Part shown: positions 25,826 through 32,780 of the stretch, piece by piece
Layout: every line of letters starts with the position of its first letter
Position numbering within the stretch: the stretch's first letter is position 1
NCBI GenBank assembly: GCA_044347755.1
Contig: JBIKUE010000044.1
Span: 1 to 36,952, forward strand
Direction of reading: 5' to 3'
DNA from: M3007 sp044347755
GTDB taxonomy: Bacteria; Bacteroidota; Bacteroidia; Chitinophagales; Saprospiraceae
Length of the DNA: 36,952 nucleotides
Notes under the pieces: generated by a model
What the model was told of the DNA's origin: nothing
The model's input: only the letters and a program-made list of their open reading frames with translations
The model's database searches: none
Translations under genes and position numbers: made by a program

Positions 25826-25844
25826 GGGTGAGAAACACCCTTTT
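25826..25844 (+). terminator. Small hairpin with T run between the two small RNA genes
   Basis: GGGTG (25826-25830) and CACCC (25836-25840) around AGAAA, followed by TTTT. It is a weak intrinsic-terminator-like element 30 bp upstream of the copy B promoter and may be a remnant of a further RNA copy. Confidence 0.35.
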
Positions 25845-25874
25845 GCTGTCCTTTCGGGCAGAGGAAAACACCCG

Positions 25875-25882
25875 CACCTTTG
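25875..25882 (+). promoter_or_regulatory. -7 element of small RNA copy B
   Basis: CACCTTTG, the same C-initial variant of TAnnTTTG as copy A, in the same context (GCACnTTTGTA). The -33 zone has TTTC (25852-25855) rather than TTG. The predicted start is at about 25886-25889, at the foot of the first stem. Confidence 0.55.
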
Positions 25883-25886
25883 TATC

Positions 25887-26013
25887 ATCAATCAGAGAGA
25901 ATAAGTCAAGTACACTGTTCACAAGATTGATCACTGACTTCGCAAATTTTCATGAGATTATACAAGGGAATCGGGTCCCGGGGCAAATGAGCTCTGGGGC
26001 CATTTCTTTTTTA
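25887..26013 (+). ncRNA. Candidate small RNA, copy B of a tandem pair
   Basis: Predicted transcript of about 125 nt, related to copy A by structure and islands of identity. The first stem (ATCAATC 25887-25893 with GATTGAT 25925-25931) has different bases from copy A yet the same position and pairing. CAGAGA and GAATAA follow in the loop, then CACTG, the identical block TTTTCATGAGATTATA (25947-25962) and GGGAATC. The terminator stem pairs 25973-25983 with 25990-26000 over 11 bp using three G-U pairs, around loop AAATGA, followed by TTTCTTTTTT. Its T run overlaps the stop codon of the convergent recQ gene (26011-26013). Confidence 0.68.
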
Positions 26014-28164
26014 GGGGGTTCGGTGAGCCGACTTACGGTAATCCGCAATTGCCCAGCGGATTTCATCATAATTAAACCGCTCTGAGAAATGCTCATAGAG
26101 GGGTTTTAACTGATAGGGCTCTTCAAACATAGGAAGGGCTCCCTGGATGATGTCGCAGGTTTCTGGGCTTAGCCACAGAGAAATATCCAGTAACTCCCCC
26201 CGTTCATACATGGTAGCCAGGTGATTCATAATGGTGAGCGGACTAAATCCGCGTTCCTGAGCTATTTCCACTACGGTCTTCCCCTGTTGATACATATGAT
26301 AGCTGATGTAGTGCGTGCTTCCGGTGATCTTTTCTCCAGCCTGGGTTTTTTCCAGCACAAACTGCCTGATCTCCCGGAGGAATGCGTCTCCGTAAAGTTG
26401 TAGTTTGCGTTCACTTACGCCCTCAACTTCAAGCATTTCCGCATCTGATAAGGGGCGTGCATCCACCATTTGCTGTAAGGTAACGTCGCTAAACAGGGTG
26501 TAAGGCGGTATGCCATGCTGTATGGCCAGATCTCTGCGTAATAAGTGTAGCCGCGAAAGAAGTTCTTCTCTTTGAAGCTGCGTTTTGCTCTTTTCCACCA
26601 CCTTGGGTGTGGAAATCTTTTCCCCTGGCTTGCTTTTGGGCTCAGGCATGGCAAGAGATATTTGCTTGCCTTCAAAAAGCACCTTCTGGCCTTCCGGTGT
26701 GACCCTCAGGCAATTGTGGTCATCGTAAGCGATTTCTATCAGACCAATATGCAGCATCTGAGAAAGCAGGTACAGCCAGTCATTATTGCTAAATTCTTTG
26801 CCTGCGCCATAGGTTTTAATTAGATGGTACTTATTGTCCAGTACTTCTTTTCTGTTACTGCCACGCAAAATATCTACCAGGAGGCTCATGCCTACTCTTT
26901 GTCCGGTTCTGCTGATTGCTGAAAGTGCCTTTTGTGCTGGGACAGTGCCATCAAAATGACGCGGAGGATTTTTACAAACATCACAATTGCCACATTGCCC
27001 ATCATAAGGCTCGCCAAAGTAGTTGAGAACCGTTTTTCTCCTGCACACGGGCGCTTCCGCGAACTGAAACATCCGCTCCAGTTTGGCCAGCTTAAGATCT
27101 TTTTGCTCGGCACTGGCTTCGCCTTGTTCGAACATCTCCCGATAGGATATTAGATCCCCATAGCTGAAAAATAATAGGGCATCTGATTCCAGGCCATCCC
27201 GGCCTGCCCGACCAATTTCCTGATAATATCCTTCCAGATTCCTGGGCAGGTTATAATGTATGACAAACCGAACATTACTTTTATCGATGCCCATGCCAAA
27301 TGCTATAGTGGCACAAATTATAGGTGTGCGATCGTTGATAAAGTCTTCCTGAACCTTGCTCCTTTTCGAAGGGGGGACTTCAGCGTGATAAAAATCTGTT
27401 TTAAACCCCTTTTCATTCAGCTTATCTGACAATCCTTCACAACCTTTTCTGGACAGGCAATAAATGATGCCCGATTGATTGGGGTGCTGTTTGAGAAACG
27501 CAACAATTTGTTCAAAGCGTTTTTGCCCAGGCTGAACGGTAAGAGAAATATTTGGCCGGTCAAAAGAAGCAATAAATATGGCCGGATCTGTTAAGCCCAG
27601 CTGGCTTACAATGTCTTTGCGCGTTAATTTATCGGCTGTTGCAGTGAGCGCAATGAGCGGGATTCCGGGAAACTGGGTTTTAAGAAATTGAAGTTGAGTA
27701 TACTCCGGTCGAAAGTCATGTCCCCAGGATGAGATACAATGGGCCTCATCAATAGCGAAAAGGGAGATTTTAAGCCGTTTGAGCAAGGGCTGGAATGTCT
27801 GAGAAACCAGTTTTTCCGGGCTTACATACAGAAGTTTTACATAGCCGGCCAGGAGCGCATTCTCTACATTCCGTTGTTGATCCTGATTCAGGGTGCTGTT
27901 GATGAATGCTGCCGGGATACCGTTGGCGCTCAGACTTTCCACCTGATCTTTCATTAGCGCAATGAGCGGACTTACCACTACTGCTACACCTTCCTGGGTA
28001 ATAGCCGGGATCTGAAAGCAAAGGCTTTTACCTCCCCCGGTAGGCATGAGTACCAGGGTGTCCTTTTTGTCAAATACATTTTGAATGATTTCTGCCTGAA
28101 GTGGTCTGAAATGATCGTAACCGAAATACTTCTTGAGGGCAATGGCTGCAACTTGTAGATTCAC
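26011..28164 (-). CDS. recQ: ATP-dependent DNA helicase RecQ
   Basis: 717 residues. Superfamily 2 helicase core with Walker A MPTGGGKSLCFQIPA (residue 40 on), VVSPLIALMKDQV, DEAHCISSWGHDFRPEY, ALTATAD and the C-lobe IYCLSRKGCE, IICATIAFGMGIDKSNVRFV and QEIGRAGRDG; then the zinc-binding cysteines (CRRKTVLNYFGE, CGNCDVC), an RQC winged helix, an HRDC domain around LLRRDLAIQHGIPPYTLFSD, and a C-terminal helix-turn-helix region (KTVVEIAQERGFSPLTIMNH) common in this subfamily. It unwinds DNA 3' to 5' in recombination and fork repair. Its promoter is one of the best matches in the window. Confidence 0.97.
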   Translation of the reverse strand: MNLQVAAIALKKYFGYDHFRPLQAEIIQNVFDKKDTLVLMPTGGGKSLCFQIPAITQEGVAVVVSPLIALMKDQVESLSANGIPAAFINSTLNQDQQRNVENALLAGYVKLLYVSPEKLVSQTFQPLLKRLKISLFAIDEAHCISSWGHDFRPEYTQLQFLKTQFPGIPLIALTATADKLTRKDIVSQLGLTDPAIFIASFDRPNISLTVQPGQKRFEQIVAFLKQHPNQSGIIYCLSRKGCEGLSDKLNEKGFKTDFYHAEVPPSKRSKVQEDFINDRTPIICATIAFGMGIDKSNVRFVIHYNLPRNLEGYYQEIGRAGRDGLESDALLFFSYGDLISYREMFEQGEASAEQKDLKLAKLERMFQFAEAPVCRRKTVLNYFGEPYDGQCGNCDVCKNPPRHFDGTVPAQKALSAISRTGQRVGMSLLVDILRGSNRKEVLDNKYHLIKTYGAGKEFSNNDWLYLLSQMLHIGLIEIAYDDHNCLRVTPEGQKVLFEGKQISLAMPEPKSKPGEKISTPKVVEKSKTQLQREELLSRLHLLRRDLAIQHGIPPYTLFSDVTLQQMVDARPLSDAEMLEVEGVSERKLQLYGDAFLREIRQFVLEKTQAGEKITGSTHYISYHMYQQGKTVVEIAQERGFSPLTIMNHLATMYERGELLDISLWLSPETCDIIQGALPMFEEPYQLKPLYEHFSERFNYDEIRWAIADYRKSAHRTP

Positions 28165-28262
28165 TGGTTAAAAAGAGGTTGGTCAAAAAAAGGATGCATC
28201 GTGGAAGCGGAAAGTCTTCTACGGGGTTTTGCCATATAAAACCAGGAATTCATTCAGGGTTG

Positions 28263-28293
28263 CAAATATACGCTTTGTTTTAAAATTTGCAAA
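28263..28293 (-). promoter_or_regulatory. recQ promoter
   Basis: On the minus strand TTTG (28290-28293), 19-bp spacer, TATATTTG (28263-28270): a full match to the Bacteroidota consensus. The 5' untranslated leader would be about 95 nt. Confidence 0.75.
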
Positions 28294-28320
28294 TTTTGTT
28301 TTAAGTTTTTTCAAGTGACC

Positions 28321-29091
28321 CTAAGCGAACATCCGGAGGGCATTTGCGGTAGTGGTTCGGGCAATTTCGGCCAAGGGTAACACTTTGGCTTCAGAAAGGG
28401 CTTCCGCGGTAAATTTGATAAAGGAACTTTCATTCCTTTTTCCACGGTTGGGAACCGGTGGGAGGTAAGGGGCATCCGTTTCAAGTACGATATGCTGCAG
28501 CGGTATCTCACGCAGTATATTAGGGAGTTCTGATTTCGGATAAGTTAGGGTTCCGCCTATTCCAAGCATAAAGCCCAAATCGATCATTTCTCTGGCTTCT
28601 TCCAGGCTTCCTGAAAAGCAATGGAAAATACCCCGTAATCGGCCATCCTGGGCATTTTTTACTACCTCCAGGGCTTCACGATTGGCTTCCCTGCTATGAA
28701 TAATAATGGGGCGATGCAGGTCTTTGGCCCATTCGCATTGCCGGGCAAAACATTGTTGTTGAATATTCAGGGTGGTTTTGTCCCAATACAAATCTATCCC
28801 GGTTTCGCCAATGCCGGACCATTGGCGTTCTCCCAGCCATTTTTCCACTATTTGCATCTCTGTTTCATAGGTATCAGGTTGAACGGAAGATGGATGCAAA
28901 CCCATCATTGCGAAGCAATGTTCCGGGAAAGCAGCTTCCAGCGACAGCATCCCTTCTATAGAGGATGCATCTATATTAGGCAGGTACATCCGGATCACGC
29001 CGGCTGAAATGGCACGTTTAACCATTTCCGGGCGGTCAACTTCGAATTTTCCGGAGTAAAGATGTGCGTGGGTATCAATGAGTTGTAACAT
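28321..29091 (-). CDS. tatD: TatD family metal-dependent hydrolase/DNase
   Basis: 256 residues, usual family length. Metal-binding and catalytic residues are in place: DTHAHL (His8, His10), GETGIDLYW (Glu), IIIHSREA (His), GIFHCFSGS (His) and LETDAPYLPP (Asp). Members are 3'-5' exonucleases or DNases and have been linked to DNA repair and tRNA quality control. It lies upstream of recQ on the same strand with a 156-bp gap that includes the recQ promoter. Confidence 0.94.
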   Translation of the reverse strand: MLQLIDTHAHLYSGKFEVDRPEMVKRAISAGVIRMYLPNIDASSIEGMLSLEAAFPEHCFAMMGLHPSSVQPDTYETEMQIVEKWLGERQWSGIGETGIDLYWDKTTLNIQQQCFARQCEWAKDLHRPIIIHSREANREALEVVKNAQDGRLRGIFHCFSGSLEEAREMIDLGFMLGIGGTLTYPKSELPNILREIPLQHIVLETDAPYLPPVPNRGKRNESSFIKFTAEALSEAKVLPLAEIARTTTANALRMFA

Positions 29092-29120
29092 ATTAATCGG
29101 AGTGTGTCTGCAATAAAAAT

Positions 29121-29145
29121 AAAAAAGGCCGTCATGCTGACGGCC
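29121..29145 (-). terminator. Terminator of the tRNA unit
   Basis: GGCCGTCA (29127-29134) and TGACGGCC (29138-29145) around a 3-nt loop; on the minus strand TTTTTT follows (29121-29126). It lies between the tRNA genes and tatD. Confidence 0.85.
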
Positions 29146-29181
29146 ATATTTTTCGGGAATAGTCAGAGGATTAAAACGAAG

Positions 29182-29255
29182 TCGGGATGACTGGATTCGA
29201 ACCAGCGACCTCGTCGTCCCGAACGACGCGCGCTACCGGGCTGCGCTACATCCCG
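29182..29255 (-). tRNA. tRNA-Pro (anticodon CGG)
   Basis: A 74-nt cloverleaf on the minus strand: acceptor CGGGATG/CATCCCG, D stem GCGC/GCGC, anticodon stem CGTCG/CGACG with loop TTCGGGA, T arm GCTGG-TTCGAAT-CCAGT, discriminator A. The anticodon CGG reads CCG. The 3' CCA is not encoded. Confidence 0.93.
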
Positions 29256-29287
29256 GAAATGCAAAAGCCCAATGCTTTTCATTTTTG

Positions 29288-29359
29288 AGCCGAACAAGGG
29301 ATTTGAACCCTCGACCTGCTGATTACGAATCAGCTGCTCTACCGCTGAGCTAATTCGGC
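29288..29359 (-). tRNA. tRNA-Thr (anticodon CGT)
   Basis: A 72-nt cloverleaf on the minus strand: acceptor GCCGAAT/GTTCGGC, D stem GCTC/GAGC, anticodon stem GCTGA/TCAGC with loop TTCGTAA, T arm GAGGG-TTCAAAT-CCCTT, discriminator T. The anticodon CGT reads ACG. It is first in a two-tRNA transcript, 32 nt ahead of tRNA-Pro. Confidence 0.93.
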
Positions 29360-29406
29360 TTGAGATTGAATGTATTGCCAAAAACTTCCGCTTGCAGAAA
29401 CTTAGG

Positions 29407-29438
29407 CAAAGATACTTTGGGTTTTGGAACAACCACAA
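29407..29438 (-). promoter_or_regulatory. Promoter of the tRNA-Thr/tRNA-Pro unit
   Basis: On the minus strand TTG (29436-29438), 21-bp spacer, TATCTTTG (29407-29414), matching the Bacteroidota consensus; tRNA-Thr begins about 48 bp downstream. Confidence 0.7.
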
Positions 29439-29670
29439 TAGGTTGTGGCAATTTTAGCAAAAAAACCTTTGAAAGGTATACAATCTAGTCAACGCTGAGT
29501 GGTTTTGATCGAGGTTGACTTTAAATCATTTTGAAATCAGGCATTAACATCAATCAAATCATCAAAATCAAGCTAATCACAGTATAAAAACAGAAAGGGT
29601 TGCCTTGGTGAGGGCAACCCTTTTTCCAAACTGGAATTCGTTTTGCTTTGATGCGGCTGTTCTAAATAGC
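29439..29670. other. Intergenic region between tRNA unit and NlpC/P60 gene
   Basis: AT-rich, no gene. Positions 29541-29578 hold a low-complexity run of ATCA words (ATCAATCAAATCATCAAAAT). The terminator of the next gene lies at 29594-29625. Confidence 0.5.
29585..29625 (-). terminator. Bidirectional terminator after the NlpC/P60 gene
   Basis: An 11-bp stem (29594-29604 with 29613-29623) and 8-nt loop. T runs exist on both strands (TTTTT at 29621-29625 on plus; complement of AAAAA at 29586-29590 on minus). Confidence 0.8.
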
Positions 29671-30219
29671 TTAGCCCGCCTGTGCTGAGATCACATCTCT
29701 TGCGAATAGGATTTTAGGTTTCCAGTATTTGGAAGTTGAAATATTTTCTACAACAATGCCACGTGTGCAGGTACTGTGGACGCAGAAGATGCCTTCTGCG
29801 GTCTTTTCGATCACCATAGCCACATGTTGGATACGGCCGCGGCCACCGAAAAAGATCAAATCACCGGGCAAAACATCATTAAGCGAGACTTTAAGGCCCT
29901 GCCGGGATTGCGTAAAGGAAGAGGTAGATACTTTTACCCCAAACTCATCCAAAATAAAGTTGGTAAAACCGGAGCAATCAAACCCTGTTTTGGGTGAATG
30001 GCCGGCGGAACGATAGCGGAGGCCCAGAAAATTTTGTGCGTAGCCGATGACTTCACTGCGAAATTGCATGATCGCAGCATCCTCAGCACGGGATGGGCTT
30101 GGTTTGATAGGCTTAAATGCAGAGACTGCAAAAGCACTAACAAGAATTAAAAGAAAGGCCGATTGGCGGTGGAAAAGGATTTTTTTGAGGCTTCGACTGA
30201 AAGGTTGTGTGTCGGTCAT
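29671..30219 (-). CDS. NlpC/P60 (C40) cysteine peptidase
   Basis: 182 residues. An N-terminal membrane or signal segment (FLLILVSAFAVSAF, residues 22-35) after a basic stretch is followed by an NlpC/P60 domain: FDCSGFTNFI with catalytic Cys82, PGDLIFFGGRGRIQHVAMV with His132, and FCVHSTC with His148 as the third polar residue. Such enzymes cut peptide stems of peptidoglycan, usually between D-Glu and a diamino acid. A candidate promoter on the minus strand is TTG (30279-30281) and TATCCTTG (30254-30261) with a 17-bp spacer. Confidence 0.9.
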   Translation of the reverse strand: MTDTQPFSRSLKKILFHRQSAFLLILVSAFAVSAFKPIKPSPSRAEDAAIMQFRSEVIGYAQNFLGLRYRSAGHSPKTGFDCSGFTNFILDEFGVKVSTSSFTQSRQGLKVSLNDVLPGDLIFFGGRGRIQHVAMVIEKTAEGIFCVHSTCTRGIVVENISTSKYWKPKILFARDVISAQAG

Positions 30220-30625
30220 GTCTAAAAATTTCCAGCTCGCGGTTCACCAAATACAAGGATAAACCTGCGCTCCTGCCACAAGAGTTTGCTGTGTGTGAAG
30301 TATGATTAAGTTTTGGTTTTTGCCGGGGTTTGGTGTGGCAAAAGGCTGATTTAGTGGCGGAGTTTGTTCACGGGAGAGATTACAAAAGAAGAACTCCAGA
30401 AAGGGCTAAAAACTGAATCAACCTAAGGCAAAGGTAGAAATGGTTTTGAAAAAACAAGGCATATCTTCTCTTTTTTCAAAAATCTTCCCCAAAATTGCTC
30501 TAAATAAAGGAATTTCCCCCTCTTAGCCCCCCCTGTTTTCACACAATATTAATACCTTCGCGCTCCCCGGAAAAATTCCGGAAAGTCCCAGAAAACCGGA
30601 TCATTAAATTCTCATTTTCAAGACA
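30220..30625. other. Divergent intergenic region upstream of icd
   Basis: A 406-bp gap without a gene. It holds the proposed promoter of the NlpC/P60 gene (30254-30281, minus) and, for icd, TACCTTCG at 30553-30560, one base off the -7 consensus and without a clear -33. CCGGAA-AAA-TTCCGG (30567-30581) forms a small perfect hairpin just after the expected icd start of transcription. Confidence 0.45.
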
Positions 30626-31891
<1,266 letters not shown>

Positions 31892-31900
31892 GTGAAAGGC

Positions 31901-32071
31901 GCAAAGCATGTTGACACGAAGGCACAAAGTCGCAAAGGCTCTAAGGTTCGGCCTTCGGCCAAACAAAAATGATAAGGGGTTATTTGGCGCAGCCAAATAA
32001 CCCCTTTTTGCCTTCGTGTCTTTTTGCCTTCGTGTCAACGTGCTTTGTGCCTTCGCGTCAACGTGCTATGC
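31901..32071. repeat. Nested inverted repeat and 23-bp tandem repeat between icd and the STAS gene
   Basis: Positions 31901-31924 pair with 32025-32048 over 24 bp with two G-U pairs. Inside this lies a perfect 15-bp hairpin (31974-31988 with 31992-32006, loop GCA). The right arm is part of a tandem repeat: 32026-32048 and 32049-32071 are 23-bp units differing at three positions, with further partial units (GCCTTCGTGTC at 32010-32020; GCCTTC at 32072). The words GAAGGCACAAAG and GTGAAAGGCGCAAAG recall the AAGGCGCAAAG-type intergenic repeats seen in many bacterial genomes. Confidence 0.8.
31974..32011 (+). terminator. Terminator of icd
   Basis: A perfect 15-bp stem with a 3-nt loop followed by TTTTTG (32005-32010); on the minus strand TTTTT also lies close, so it can serve the convergent STAS gene. 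Confidence 0.8.
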
Positions 32072-32077
32072 GCCTTC

Positions 32078-32449
32078 TTATTCCTCGTCTAACTGACGTT
32101 CCAGTTCTTCCATCATGACATAGTCAATAGCTTCACTGACTGTTGGGATGATGGTAAGGATGGTTTCCAGACGGGAAATCTCAATGAGTTTGGTGACAGT
32201 AGGGTGAAGTTCTCCTGCCAAAACAAAGGATCCGATCCCTTTCCAGATACGGTGACCTGTCAGAATGGCCGACAAACCGCTGCTGTCCACATATTTTACA
32301 TTGGTAAGATCCAGTATAAAATTGCGAACACCTTCCTGGGAAAGCAAAATCAGGTCGCTTTTTAACTGAGGAGCAATGGTGGAGTTCAGGTTCTCCTCGT
32401 GTAGCGTCAATACGGAATACTGCTCCTGTTTATCAATCTGATATTTCAT
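32078..32449 (-). CDS. STAS-domain protein (anti-sigma-factor antagonist type)
   Basis: 123 residues from ATG 32449, chosen because it gives the normal STAS length and lies 63 bp after the proposed promoter; an ATG at 32485 adds 12 polar residues. The fold pattern fits SpoIIAA-like STAS domains: YSVLTLHEENLN, FILDLTNVKYVDSSGLSAIL with phosphorylatable Ser56/Ser57, FVLAGELHPTVTKLIEISRL. Such proteins take part in partner-switching with a kinase and a sigma factor or other target; none is nearby. The very acidic C-terminus (EELERQLDEE) is typical of a Bacteroidota subgroup. Confidence 0.9.
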   Translation of the reverse strand: MKYQIDKQEQYSVLTLHEENLNSTIAPQLKSDLILLSQEGVRNFILDLTNVKYVDSSGLSAILTGHRIWKGIGSFVLAGELHPTVTKLIEISRLETILTIIPTVSEAIDYVMMEELERQLDEE

Positions 32450-32511
32450 AGTAGGCTGAATGTCAAGATTTGAATGATTGAACAACTACATTCAAGCAGT
32501 TGTTGGGAAGG

Positions 32512-32541
32512 CAAATGTAAGGGTTACGTGGTTTTTTGCAA
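32512..32541 (-). promoter_or_regulatory. Promoter of the STAS gene
   Basis: On the minus strand TTG (32539-32541), 19-bp spacer, TACATTTG (32512-32519), a full match to the consensus. Confidence 0.7.
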
Positions 32542-32556
32542 TAAAAATTTCACGAC

Positions 32557-32577
32557 CTGACGGCTTGTCAGTTTTTG
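32557..32577. promoter_or_regulatory. Dyad CTGAC-N5-GTCAG in the STAS/clpC gap
   Basis: CTGAC (32557-32561) and GTCAG (32567-32571) form a perfect dyad followed by TTTTTG, 204 bp upstream of clpC. It may be an operator for the chaperone gene or for the divergent STAS gene. A weak terminator reading towards clpC is the alternative. Confidence 0.4.
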
Positions 32578-32780
32578 GGTAATCGGCTGGGTTTTTGACT
32601 TGTAAGGTTGCAAATGTCTTTTGGAACAGGGCTTGCTGAACCCAAGTCGGAAATAAATGTTAAAGTATAGGGTAAATACTTGCCTTGTTTATCATAAAAG
32701 ACATAAAATTGTCGCACGAAATAAAAGATCCTGAAAAATCCAAAGCAGAAACCTTTTTGCTTTGCTGACCACCTGATATT

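Larger units (their letters stand above)
25159..26010. other. Gene-free stretch between a cargo gene and recQ
   Basis: No protein-coding frame is convincing here. It contains, in order, the promoter of the 24004 gene, a 20-bp palindrome, two near-identical AT-rich segments with TTTTTTCAACAAA (about 25389-25401 and 25480-25492), small RNA copy A, a small hairpin and small RNA copy B. Confidence 0.7.
32450..32780. other. Divergent intergenic region STAS gene / clpC
   Basis: A 331-bp gap with no gene. It holds the STAS promoter and the CTGAC-N5-GTCAG dyad. For clpC the only -7-like site is TAAGGTTG (32603-32610), with TTG at 32575-32577 (25-bp spacer); this is weak, and would leave a leader of about 165 nt. 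Confidence 0.4.

Noticed and set aside
25541..26013. Riboswitch or leader for a downstream gene
   Set aside because: Both elements end in their own terminators and the next gene downstream, recQ, is convergent, so no coding sequence follows on the plus strand.
29163..29438. 91-codon minus-strand frame across the tRNA genes
   Set aside because: The region is occupied by two complete tRNA cloverleafs; spurious proteins are often called over tRNAs.
31901..32071. Reading the icd/STAS intergenic repeats as a CRISPR array
   Set aside because: Units are directly adjacent with no unique spacers and only about two complete copies; no cas genes are nearby.
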